64,000 nucleotides of DNA from Thelephora terrestris (lineage: Eukaryota > Basidiomycota > Agaricomycetes > Thelephorales > Thelephoraceae). The notes below the pieces were generated by a model, which made no database searches, was not told the origin of the DNA, and saw nothing but the letters and a program-made list of their open reading frames with translations. Every line of letters begins with the position of its first letter. Position 1 is the stretch's first letter. This document shows positions 9,880-20,159 of this stretch, piece after piece. The position numbers and the translations under genes were made by a program. The DNA is taken from contig WIUZ02000006.1 in the NCBI GenBank assembly GCA_015956445.1, forward strand, positions 1,426,001 to 1,490,000, in the 5' to 3' direction.

Positions 9880-11187
9880 CACTAACGGGTTTTTTACAAC
9901 TCAAAAGTGAGGTTATGTGTGATGTAAGCCCGACTGTTTTTACAGTATGATATGATTTATAAAACTCCTGGTGTCCGAAACTTGTCTGTTTCATGGCATA
10001 TTCTCCCCCTTGTATACCACAACAGAAATCACTTTATTCGTGTATCTACAATACTAGAGTGCATGCACTACATCTAAATTAACGATAAACAGGTGCCCGC
10101 ATATAAAGTTCAGACACACATGTAATGAAACAAGCAAAAACCTGTAGGGTATTCTCAGGAGGGTATAAATCACAAAAACCTAAATAACACACCGATCATT
10201 GCACCGAGGCACAAGCGGTTTTAGAGACGTATATTAGAGGCAAATACCACCCAGGAATCAACCAGAAACAGCCGGCCAGAGAAACAGGGGCAGTGGAGAA
10301 GGGGGCGAGAGAATTGATGAAAAATACCAATGCAGGAAGGAGTAGCCACTTTTCACATGCAAAAATAGGCAGAATCCCTAGGAAACAGAGATAGATATAA
10401 GCTTTGATGACACATACACAAGAGCGGAGCGATGTGAGGGGTCCAGAAGCAGACCTGGACCCCAGGGAGGGAGGGGCGTGCACCAATGCCCCCTTAAGCA
10501 CAGGCTGCACAAAAAAGACGTCAATCTCTTCGCATTAATGCCCATGATAGGTGAGCAGCACTCTGAACGGAGAAAAACAGCGTACCAGGTGTGGGAGTGA
10601 AACATGGGTGGGGATGGGTCTGCATCTCCCAAGGTGGGAAATATGAGCGCGATGGCGCGGGAAGATGGTGATTCCACCGCAAATATGTATTAAAATCATT
10701 ACCCCAAATGGTGAAGCGACTGGCTCCTGTATTCTGGCAGGGCCGCCGATTCTGCAATTCCAACCGCTGTGGAACGAAGGCCAAGAACCGTACAAGGTTG
10801 GTTCTAAACTTGCCGGAATCCGTTCAACTATATCATTAGAATAGTGGGCTGAAGCCTTGGCTTACCTGTGTGTCTCTCAATCGTGAGAGGACAGGGTGAG
10901 CCTGGTAGTAGGCCGAGGACAAACTGACGATGATTAGGTAAACAGAATTATGAGAGAGCCTGGAAGGCTCCACTCGGCTCATTGATCAATGGCGTAAATT
11001 GAATTACAAAATCTAGATCCATCTCCAGGGAAGCCGCGTGATGTAATCAATTGTGCTTACAGCCTGATGGCAGGGGGACCTTAGGCGCTCTATTCAGCGA
11101 ATTCCTTCAAGCAAACAACTGCAAGTGTCAACTGTGTGAAATGTAAACCAGTGGATATGTGTAATAAAACGACTACGTGGGAGCTGG
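9880..11187. other. Stretch without a supportable gene
   Basis: Minus-strand open frames at 10196-10510 (hydrophobic, membrane-like composition) and 10535-10795 have no recognised motif and no convincing intron links. Nothing else was recognised apart from AT-rich sequence near 9900-10200. Confidence 0.35.
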
Positions 11188-12536
11188 TTACAGGCTAGAA
11201 ACAAAATTCACGAGTCCATCAAGTTGGTCTGTATCCGCCTCGTCAATGTCTTCACCTCCGTCATCCTTCGAGATTTCGTCGTCATCATCACCACCCCCAA
11301 TCGTGTAGGCACAACCCGCGAGCATTCCGGCATCAACACATGGCAAAGAACTCCCCTTCCTAGAACCAAGCACCCTGCTGCCAGTGAAACCGTCAATGCT
11401 GAAGATACACCTAATTCGTTCCAGGAGGAGGTGGTTAACACGACGGCGGCGTAAGTAATATTCCCTCGTCGCCTCAAGGATGATGTCATTCTTGTCACCT
11501 AGAACTTCGAGGACGCTGTTGAACTTGCTGTCTTCATCATAGATTGAAGTAAAGAGGTGGCGGACTTCGATGTTGCACCGATCGATCTCTTCACAGGCAC
11601 GGCGGACTTGGAGAAATCTTTGATGGCTTCGCGAACCACTGGGTTTGCCCAGGGGGCGTTGCTGATGTCATGCAGAGTATTCCGCAGAAGATTGAACTCG
11701 TTGAGGAAACTGTAGTGAGAGACTTGGGACCAATCGAGCGGAGGTCGTGGAGGGTCAAGAGCACGTGCTGCGTGGTTGTATGCCTCAGTGGCACTGCGGA
11801 TTGTCTTACAACATGTCTGTAGGGACTTTGTAAGATGTGTTGTCGTGCTTGTGGGTGGTGTAGTGTTATGTTCTATACAGAAGATAACTAGTGTCAGGGT
11901 TGTAGGCCTGCTTACTGTTTGTGGGGGCGCTAGAGGATTAGCGGATGGGTGAGGGGTGTCAGGTCTGGTTTTGAAGGGGGTTCCGGGTGTGGAAACGAGG
12001 AGGGGAGGAATATCAAGAAAGAGGGGTGACTCTGTCTGATAAGGGTGAACGGGCGAGTGGTAGTCTTGGCAGAACTGGCTGAGTTGCTGCACAAAGGGTT
12101 CGAAGTCCTGGTTGCTGAGGCGTTCGAAGTTGACGAGATATTCTATAACCGAATAAGGTAATTCAGTTGGGATTTCCCACCAAAGAACAATGATAGCAGG
12201 AGAATGGGTGTGGATGTTAGTGGTGAGATGAACACGTGGGGAGGGGAAGTAAAAGGCTGGGCTGATACTGAAATAGACAGTCGCGAGGACACTCTCAGTA
12301 AGATCTGAATTCCAAAGGAATTGATGATCTGCTCCCAGGAGGAAAGGGGGAGTAGTGACTCTGGCGTCGAGAGCTGCAAAGGGTCGATAGTAAGGGAAAT
12401 GGGTGAGTAAGCCGGTGGTTCGGTTTACTTGAAGACTTCTGATGAGTTTATACTCCCAGATAGATCTTCTAGCGTCAGGGATGATTGGTCGTTGGACTGG
12501 ACTTGTAGAGGGGAAGGGGTTGGGGGCACTGAACAT
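11188..12536 (-). CDS. Unknown protein C1 of a divergent gene pair
   Basis: The main frame (11499-12536, 345 codons) begins MFSAPNPFPSTSP and is rich in Pro, Ser and Thr, with aromatic patches (FPYYRPFAALDAR, IIVLWWEIPTEL). No known domain was recognised. A second open block at 11188-11510 in another frame (DKNDIILEATREYYLRRR, then an acidic tail GGGDDDDEISKDDGGEDIDEAD) probably belongs to the same gene through a very short intron near 11500-11545; this is inferred from frame openness and GT-AG ends only. The gene is transcribed away from C2 across a shared 575-bp region. It could be a host gene or cargo of a larger element. Confidence 0.5.
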
Positions 12537-13111
12537 ACACTGGTAGGAGGGTTCCTGCTAAAGTAAGTTTAGAAGGTGTAAGACGTGAGGAGAATTCCTC
12601 AGCTTACTTTTATTCAAGTTATGGGTAGAGGAGTACAGAAGAGATTGAGAATGGGGAAAAGAAAGGAGCGAACGCTCTTCCTTATATACCCAATCCTCTA
12701 CAGGAGTCATTATTTTACAGCGAGTCAAACAGGAGTCAACATGATCTGTGCGTAGTTTAGGGTAGGGTAGATGAGTCGGAGAAGTAGGACTTAGAACGAC
12801 GAATGGCGATATGAGATAGGGGAACAATAGCGAATGAGTCATTAGAAGCAAAATGGGGATTTCTCTCGTTTCGTGGTAGTAATAGAAGACTGATGGGGAT
12901 TTCTCAGGATTTGATGGGATCGCGATTGGGGCTGAGGGTTTGTTTATCCTAATTGAGACTTAAATAGATAAGGGTTTATGGTCTTCTTCTTTTGGCGTCT
13001 TATTGAGTCGGTCGTATATAATCCAGGGGGATTATTGGTCTTTTCCTCCATCACCTCTTTTCCCTTTCCCACAATCTCCACTACTCCCCTCTTAAAACAT
13101 CTGCTACTACT
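12537..13111. promoter_or_regulatory. Shared intergenic region of the divergent pair C1/C2
   Basis: The two start codons face away from each other across this gap. A TATA-like tatataatcc lies about 95 bp before the C2 start, and on the other strand gtatataagg lies near 12685. Pyrimidine-rich stretches (ttttcctccatcacctcttttcc) lead into the C2 start, typical of fungal promoters. No operator was identified. Confidence 0.4.
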
Positions 13112-13789
13112 ATGTCTGCTTTCGTCGCCAACAACGCCGTACTCAACGTTGCCGCCACCCCCTTTACTCCATCCTTCGAGACGGATGCTCCCTACAACGT
13201 GGAGCAGCATCTATATGACTCTCCTTCCAACATCGCCCATGACAATCAGGTGGCTGTGGATTTCCTGACTGCCCACAATGCTCCTGCCGAATTCTGGGAA
13301 CAAGCCGGGTACGAAGATCCTCGGCTTGCTAGGCCTCAGGTTGAGGCTAGACATCCTGGAGCCGTTCTTCTGTTGGACGCCATGGAGAGAGAACGGGAGG
13401 ATCGGATTGCGAAGTTGGAGAAGCGCGTGGATCTTATGTATGTCATCATGAACAGTTTAAATGATGACTTCTCTCACTTTGCTTTGGAACATTGGGGACC
13501 TTTCCAGGCATCTCTCTTCCGATATTTCGGACACCAGTGCCATGGGGCTTATTGCACCGACCCCCCTTGCAAGTCCCCAGTCATCCCTTCGCCACCGCCA
13601 GGATCAGGGTGTTCCTCTCCCTCCATCCCCTCCCTGGAGTCCTGCCCCAGTTCGCCAGATGGTGGAGAGGTCCCAGAGGAAGAAGAACCAGAAGAGTCCG
13701 ATGACTCGTTCTGGTCAACGCTGTCGTCCCTCTGACAAGTCACGTCAGGTTCGGATGAAGTTGAAGGTAGAAGTGGCGGGTCTCCAAGA
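13112..13789 (+). pseudogene. Unknown coiled-coil protein C2, 3' part displaced by unit A1
   Basis: The frame 13112-13735 (207 codons) begins MSAFVANNAVLNVAAT. It contains an acidic N-terminal region, a charged helix MEREREDRIAKLEKRVDLM suited to a coiled coil, a Cys-bearing segment (GHQCHGAYCTDPPC) and a Pro/Glu/Ser-rich acidic tail. Coding-like sequence continues toward 13789, where unit A1 enters; the other side of that insertion (17090-17252) is also open and ends at unit B1. The start lies just after a promoter-like pyrimidine tract. The overall layout (short N-terminal exon, coiled coil, acidic tail) recalls the genes in units A and B, but clear homology was not established. Confidence 0.5.
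13785..13789. repeat. Left target-site duplication of unit A1
   Basis: caaga, directly before TGTCAGG; repeated exactly at 17090-17094. Confidence 0.85.
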
Positions 13790-14109
13790 TGTCAGGAACA
13801 TGGTATTTTTAAACTTTTTATAACACGCTCTTTCTTCGAATTCTTCTTACCACTTCTTATGTTTTGAATGATTCACCTTCCTTATCCTTCACACCCATCA
13901 TTCGAAACACACACACGCGCGTACAATTCCCAGCGAATCCACAACGAGCTATACAAATGCTTCTACAACGTCCTCAAAAGTCGACTCTATCTACGGCAGG
14001 CCTGAAGGTCACCAAGCGTCCATCGCGGAGATCGTAGTGCTGGCCCCTCCTCGCTAGGACCTCCCCAAACATGGCGTCACCATCTTCGGCACTCAGCTGA
14101 ACGACTAGT

Positions 14110-15712
14110 TCAAGCCGATAAGAAGAGATACCTTCGAGCGGACCGATCAGCCTCCCAGATGTCACTGAACTCTGGAACACCTGGTCCCACATCGCCATCA
14201 CTGGGTGACTGCTCGACAGCACTATCGACGTAGTCGGCAAGCGACCCTCTGTCTCCCTCGTCGGACCCCTGGGTGGGATCCTGTCTTGCGAGTCGTAGCT
14301 GGTGGCGAAGCTGGATCTCCGACTCGACCTGTCGGTAGGGACGGTGGACCCGATAGCGGAACTCTCGTCCTCCACCTCGACCAGACTGGTCACCATCCGA
14401 CTCAACTGGTCGAGGATAGGGATTAGCCGATGGAGCCATGCGATGAGCAGGACGGCGTCGAGAGCGTTTGCAACGTTGCCCCTTAGTCACCGGACGTACC
14501 TCGGCGACCCTCGGAGCATCTTCGGCTCGGTCAACCTCCATGACCTCATCCTCGATCTTCACCAACTGATGGATCGGCTCCAGGACACAGCGCCCACAGT
14601 TCTCCTTGTCGGAAGCTGCCAAGGTGGAAGCCGGACCTGGAGTCGGAACGGGAACCGCGTTCTCGATCGGAGGCGTCGCATAGGACGACGGGTTAGGCGA
14701 TGGCAGTACCACCTCGTCGGCGTACTCCAACTCGAACGGAACATCGGCGGTCCCCTGACCAACCAATTTGGGACCCTCCTTGCAGTTGCAGGTTTTGTCC
14801 TGCAAGGACTCGACCTGCGCCGTCAATACTGCCACTACGTTCTCGAGTTCTTCGGTCTAGGAAATGTCAGCTTTCATCATTTTAAGCAATGATGAAAGAG
14901 GCATTACCTTTTCATCCCTCCTGGCCAACGCTCCCTTGATGTTGTTATCCCTGACCTTCAGACCGGCGATCAACTCTTGATGGTTGGCGACCATTGCCTC
15001 CAACGCTTCGTTCGTCCCCTGCTGGAAGGCAGCCAAGGTCTCTTTCAATTGAAGACCCTCGGCCGACAGACGAAGGACGTCTGCCTTCGCCTCCTTCACC
15101 TCGCGCTCCAAACGTTCAACCTAGGCAGTTTGATTAGTCGAGAGTCATACTCGAATATTCAAACGGAGAACCTACCTTGCTCTCCCCCTCCCGAACGAGC
15201 GACCATAACAACGACGTGGCGGCAGTGGCATGGCGGACGGCCCAAGGAACGGTTGCTCCATGCTCCAATAGGTCCTGATCGTAGATTCCCCTCTGCAGGG
15301 TGTACCAGAGCTCCTTCTTGATCGGATGCTCCAGCTCCCCGAACCTACCCCTCATTCGGAAGGCTACCTTCTCAGCGATAATCGTGCGGACCCAGAGCTC
15401 ATCGTCCCAGGTCAACCCCATCAAATGAGGCATCGTCTCCCTGAGACGTTCGGCATCCACTTCCGTGACGACCTCCAAGATCTAGAAGCCGTTAGCTGGA
15501 CATCAACGCCCAAAAGAACGTAACCTCTACCTAGAGGAAGGCGTTAGTGCTAGCACAGAAAGCTCTAGGTCTCCCCCAACCTGGTCATCCGTGGTATAGG
15601 GAGTCCCAGCCGCACAGGCATAGGTCTTGCGAGCGGCGGCACGACGGTCGATGCGAGAGATGGTGGAGATACCATTGGCGACTTGGTAGGTGTGGTTGTT
15701 GGGGAAGGACAT
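14110..15712 (-). CDS. Unit A coiled-coil protein (intron-containing), copy A1
   Basis: A multi-exon gene. Exon 1 starts MSFPNNHTYQVANGIS at 15712; an in-frame upstream Met at 15766 is not shared by copy A2, so the later start is chosen. Introns with GT-AG ends separate it from a block with EVDAERLRETMPHLMGLTWDDE, a coiled-coil block (EREVKEAKADVLRLSAEG...) and a last exon beginning TEELENVVAVLTAQVESLQDK that has one CNC motif, a basic stretch (KGQRCKRSRRRPAHR) and an acidic tail. The total is roughly 480 residues. No enzymatic motif is visible; the coiled coil suggests self-association. Gene D at 20160 is a diverged relative with the same exon boundaries. Function unknown; Gag-like structural or nucleic-acid-binding roles are guesses. 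Confidence 0.6.
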
Positions 15713-16295
15713 GTTTGGTAAGATGATGGGGAAGTTGCTGGTGTTGCTGATCAAGGATGGCTCCAAGAAGACGTCCTTCTTATAGCCTAGATCGGTGATC
15801 CTTCACGTGACCTACCTCGACGAACCTCATTGGTCCGGGTCACATCAACTTCCGCCCCTGTACCATCATCGTTGGCTTACTACATCAAGCTGACACCTCG
15901 GCCCGCGGGACGGCCTTGGAAGAACTTCGTTCCGGAACGCCTAGAACGCGCGCGCACTAAAAATAGGTCTCAAGACCCTGATGACCCCTTTATGACATCA
16001 CGAACCCCTTTTTACGACCCCTCATGACTTTACAATTACGATCAACCCTGGACCCTGATCACACACGTGGACAGTCACATCACAGTCTCCTAACCGGAGG
16101 AAGGACTCGCCGCTATTCGGAAGCATCGCCTTAGGATCCTTCTGGTTAGCCCAGCGCATGTGGAGTAGCCGTTAGCGTGAAACGCCGGCGAATCTGTAAT
16201 CCCTCATGTCCCATGAGTCTAGGCCCGACCTCCTCATGTTCGGACGTACGTTGAGGTTGCCACTAGTCCGTGATGCTGTTACCGCCTACAGACAA

Positions 16296-16371
16296 CAAGG
16301 GATGTTTGCATGGCTCTACTCCCGAATCCGCTGGTACAACTATGTAAAGGGAGATTGCCACCTGACCCTTG
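16296..16371 (+). repeat. Stem-bracketed variable segment in unit A1
   Basis: Conserved CAAGGG (16296) and CCCTTG (16366) form complementary ends around about 64 bases unrelated to the same interval in A0 and A2. Inside, TGGC..CTCCC pairs with GGGAG..GCCA. The equivalents are 484-556 in A0 and 34458-34531 in A2. Confidence 0.6.
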
Positions 16372-17089
16372 GGTGTGGTCCCCAGGTACGAACTTTCATG
16401 ACCCCATGCCCCTTTTTCTTTTAGGACTAGTGTTATCTTTACCCCTATGTTTCATGCGGACATTCCTTATCTTTTATGCAATCCTTCACACGCTAGTAAG
16501 GCCCTTTGTCTTTATTCTCCCACGCGTCACCTTTGTTCGCTTCCCTTACTTAGCGTTCTCACACTCCTTATCTCCCTTTGTTCTGGACTTGATAAGGGTA
16601 TATTAGGGTATTGACGTCATGGCCACTCCTTTAGTATAAGTAGCAACTGTGGCTGTATCGTAGTACCTTAGTTTTGTTACCTCAGGAAATCCTCTGCCCT
16701 TCTCAGCCCAGTTGCAGTTAAGGACAAGTCAGAGTTTCTTGTTTGATCCAAGACATCCCCCCATCTGCTCTCCCTCCCGCTCTGCGCGTCAACTGCGCCT
16801 CGTAACTATAGACTCCCCGCAGTCATATTAGAACACCTCGAGCGTCCAGTCGATCAACTGGTGGAGTCATCAATCCTGCTGTAGGGATCAACCCTTGCTT
16901 GTTAAACCGAACGAAGTACGGTTTAGGTTGGGTTTCTCTTTAGGATTTCGACCTGACTTGTAGTGACCTCGGACAACCTACCGGAAGAATAGAGACGTGA
17001 TCGTTCTCTCACAAGCTAGTTAGACTAGTGAGTACTCTGCGGAGTCGGCTCAGTGAACTGGTAGTTGTTGGGGTAGAGTGGCCCTGACA

Positions 17090-17252
17090 CAAGACCGTTA
17101 TGGATTCGCATTAGTGAGCGCAGCCTTGTCGGACGTGAAGCGGGAGATGCATGATAGCTTGTTTCATGATGTCTTGGGGTGCAGGGAGTGCTGGCAGGAT
17201 CCGGTGACACAAGCGTACTCGTATTGTCCTCAGAGCGTACATAATCCTTACC
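17090..17252 (+). pseudogene. Displaced remnant of the C2 locus between units A1 and B1
   Basis: The segment starts with the right caaga duplication of A1 and is open in a coding-like frame (DRYGFALVSAALSDVKREM; two Cys in LGCRECWQ) up to the B1 boundary. It is what lay right of the A1 target site before insertion, hence part of the C2 locus. No domain was recognised. Confidence 0.5.
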
Positions 17253-17944
17253 TGTCAGGCCGACGCGACCTCTACAGTTCAATAGCACTCTTGCTATCCA
17301 AACCTATCACACTCAGGGATCAAACACACAGTTATAGCCCTGTTGCAAACCCAGGGATATCGGAAGTCTCTTCACAGACTAGATTGGAGAAGAGGAGAAA
17401 GAAGGAGACAAGGGTCTTCAGGCACTCTTGCTCTAAGCACACAGCAGTAGAGGTCACGGAGAGTCTGATGATAACAAATCTAAGGAGTACAGGCTAAACT
17501 ACTCTGAGTATATACTACTTAGATTTGTGACGTGACAGTGACATGTAACTACCCTAAAGATACAAACACAGACAAACATGGTCCGTGCACAGCACTGCAT
17601 GGTCTGTGCATTACGTGGTGACTAATGCTACAAATTATCAGCTGATAAACGAAAGTGTGGCGGCCAATAGCAATTTGAGAGCATTACAGAGCAATTACAA
17701 AGCATGACGTAGCCTGGGAATGTTCGGAAGGAATGTGGGTATGACTGACTAACAGCCAATGGCAAAAGGGGAGCATATGACTAAGAAATAGGGGCATATG
17801 ATGTCATGTGGGTCATGTGCAGTAAACAATAGAAATGATGACTCAACTCCTGAGTCGTGGAAGGGGTGTGGCATTTGGTATATAACCAAAGGGGGTTGGA
17901 TGACTGGTCTTCCAACAAACCTCTCTTTGTTACACACTCACAAC

Positions 17945-19207
17945 ATGCCTCGTGCTTCTACTCGTGTTCCCACCCGTCGCTCTTCTTCCTACTCTCCTGT
18001 TCAGGAGAACAACTACAACATCGACCGCTTCTCCCATGCTCATCGGGATGCTTCCCGCCCTTATCCTACTTTGGGAAACGTCATGGACCGGACCGCCACC
18101 GCCGACCCTAATGAGGGTTTTACCGACTTAGGTTCAGGATGCCGGTTGACATATTTAGCATGTCTGCTGACGTTCCGCTTTAGGATTTAGGGACTTTATC
18201 CAGGCTTCTCGTAGGGTGTCTCGGCGCAAGTTGGCGCGTATCGAGACGAACCCTTATGCGACCGAACTCCTTAACAGGGGTGTCGAGTTCGTTACTGAGA
18301 CCAATGAGACCTTCAACTCCGTGTTGGAGGCCAGCGTTATCCATACGGGTAACGTTGGGTCCATGTTGATGGATGAGATTGCTCATGTAAATGAGCGAGT
18401 TGATGGTCGTCGAGAAGAGATCGAGAAGCTGGAGAAGGAGTTCCTCAGATGTTATGAGGGCATCTTGAAGATTGAAGATGAGCAGGAGCAGCATGGTATG
18501 GCGATCGATAGGTTGAAGGTAAATGTGGGGTCGGGAGATATTTGACATCTCTAACCTAACATTTCCTTTAGGGAGAGGTGATCACTCTGAAGGACTTGGT
18601 CCGGAGTCTTGTTGCCAAGACTGGAGAATTGGAAGACGATAAGGTACTGGGACTGGGATCGAAGATAGTTGTCATCTTCTAACCCTGTTCCTGTTAGGTC
18701 CGCCTTACTCGCCGTGTCTCCGAGTTGACCGGAGAAGTCCGGGATCTCCAGAGGCGTTGTGTTGAGCCGGAGGTCCGAGTCGAAGAGGAGGAGGGGGAAG
18801 AAGTTCTGCATCGGGCCGGGTCGCCGATCATCCCTAATCAGGCTGAGTCGCCGCCTGCTCGTTTGTTGGTCCGTCACGAAAATAGGTTGGTTCCCGTCGA
18901 CGATGAGGTCATTGAGATCGGGAGCGACGAATTCTACCAGAACGTAGGAGTCGTCCGTAGGGACACTCCTCGTCCTGAGTTCGTCTCTACTCCTTGGGGT
19001 AGTCGCCGTCAATGGCCTACTCTGGAGTATGATCCGTACGCCGAGTTCGTTCCTGATAGCGAACCAAACTCTGATACGGAGCTTCCAGATTATGACGACC
19101 TGTCGGATGTGGACCCAAACGAGATCCGGGAGCAGAACTGGTTAAATGAGGAGTTGGTGAGATCAGCCTTGGAAGTAGTACAGAGGATTCGCAGAGATAT
19201 TGATTAA
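17945..19207 (+). CDS. Unit B coiled-coil acidic protein (intron-containing), copy B1
   Basis: Exon 1 starts MPRASTRVPTRRSSSYSPVQ. A GT-AG intron (about 18131-18182) leads to GFRDFIQASRRVSRRKLARI and a long charged helix (NERVDGRREEIEKLEKEF). Two further short introns flank the exon GEVITLKDLVRSLVAKTGEL, and the last exon begins VRLTRRVSELTGEVRDLQRR and ends in a strongly acidic tail (SDTELPDYDDLSDVDPNE). About 370 residues; no enzymatic or zinc motif. Copy B2 shares every boundary, so both retain introns. The basic N-terminus, central coiled coil and acidic C-terminus are visible; the function is not known. Confidence 0.6.
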
Positions 19208-19311
19208 ATAACTCTTTTGTACTATTTGGCTTCCAAGGAATTTATCTTCTATCTTGTCTATTGCGCGTGATCCATGAGTCGTAAAGCATAATGGTTTTCA
19301 TAAGTCCAATC

Positions 19312-19383
19312 CAAGGGTCAGATTAATAAGCCGGTTGACTTCTGCGAGAGGTCAGCGCGCGACGCTTATTAATACATCCCTTG
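19312..19383 (-). repeat. Long hairpin shared in outline with unit A, copy B1
   Basis: CAAGGG at 19312 and CCCTTG at 19378 are complementary, as are the inner arms attaataagc and gcttattaat. The minus strand reads CTACCGACAACAAGGGATGT...CTGACCCTTGG, matching the bracket found in unit A. It lies about 105 bp after the gene's stop codon. Confidence 0.65.
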
Positions 19384-19673
19384 TTGTCGGTAGCCTGAAT
19401 ATCTACTAGTCGTCCAGGGGCAACGGAGGGCCAGGTAGGGGGGATCTTCGTATGAAGGTCCGCCGGTACATGTTCACGTATTATACCTCGGGTCTTCTGG
19501 GGTATCTTGACTAGTAGCACGTTCCACGTATTGGGCTTTGAGTCGTTAATCATAGGGCATACTGCATAATAAACAGTTTACCGCCGTGTTTAGGGCAGGG
19601 CACCAACTGACTTAGTGGTGATGAGGCGTTAAAATAAAGGAAATAAAAGGGGGTAAACGGCGAAATCATCACA

Positions 19674-20159
19674 GGGAGTCCTCAGCTACTCTACTGGTAC
19701 TTATATAGGAGAGTGGCCGGGACATAGATAACCCTATCTAATAATAACTCGGAGCAAAGAAGGGCCGAGAGTAAGCTAGAACAGTAAGCGGCCCGGAGTA
19801 TAGAATTGAAATGATAAAGGAATGACTAATGAGTCAGGGTTCGTGAGAGAATAAGAAAGGGGTCATGACGTCGTGTGGGAAAGGAATGACAAAGGATAAT
19901 ATCACATGCAAGGACGAACCAATGAGAGGACAACGCGTCAGCTCGTCCGATCGGGACAACAAAAGACCGAGTGGGGCGTGAATGTCGAAGGCGAATGTAT
20001 GAGGAGTCTGGACCAGTGAAACAATGGACCGATCCAATGGCGAATAGGGCGCGAGCGCTGTCGATGGTCGAATAAAGCGTAGCGCGAACTGGCCGTTGGA
20101 TCCATCAAACTCCCTTCTTCCCCAAACCAACAAACCCACCAAACAACTACTCGTCCATC
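19674..20159. other. Noncoding stretch upstream of gene D
   Basis: Between the B1 end and the D start codon. It has no gene. A TATA-like ttatataggagag lies at about 19700 and a short pyrimidine run directly before the start. It may be the 5' region of the truncated D unit; no terminus of the TGTCAGG type was found. Confidence 0.35.

Larger units (their letters stand above)
13790..17089 (-). mobile_element. Unit A, copy A1 (3300 bp, complete)
   Basis: Bounded by TGTCAGGAAC... and ...GGCCCTGACA with the 5-bp duplication caaga on both sides. It is a near-identical unit to A2 (31951-35247, own duplication gccgc) and the partial A0. TG...CA ends and 5-bp duplications are what LTR-retrotransposon integrases leave, yet the unit has no reverse transcriptase or integrase. 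It carries one intron-containing gene (14110-15712, minus). The right 700 bp resembles an LTR promoter/leader read rightward. Either a very long solo LTR with an antisense gene or an undescribed nonautonomous element would fit. Confidence 0.8.
17253..19673 (+). mobile_element. Unit B, copy B1 (2421 bp)
   Basis: Runs from TGTCAGGCCGACGCGACC to ...GGCGAAATCATCACA, co-linear and nearly identical with B2 (60136-62555). Unlike B2 it has no matching 5-bp flanks (ttacc left, gggag right), which suggests recombination between copies or loss of one flank. Its first eight bases, TGTCAGGC, resemble the gene-sense start of unit A (TGTCAGGG). It contains one multi-exon gene and no transposition enzyme. 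Confidence 0.75.

Noticed and set aside
10196-10795. Membrane-like minus-strand frames
   Set aside because: Hydrophobic composition alone, overlapping frames, no consistent start or splice pattern.
14302-14892. Plus-strand frames over the unit A gene (also 32466-33101)
   Set aside because: They run antisense to exons with clear coding character and shared splice sites, and have no motif of their own.
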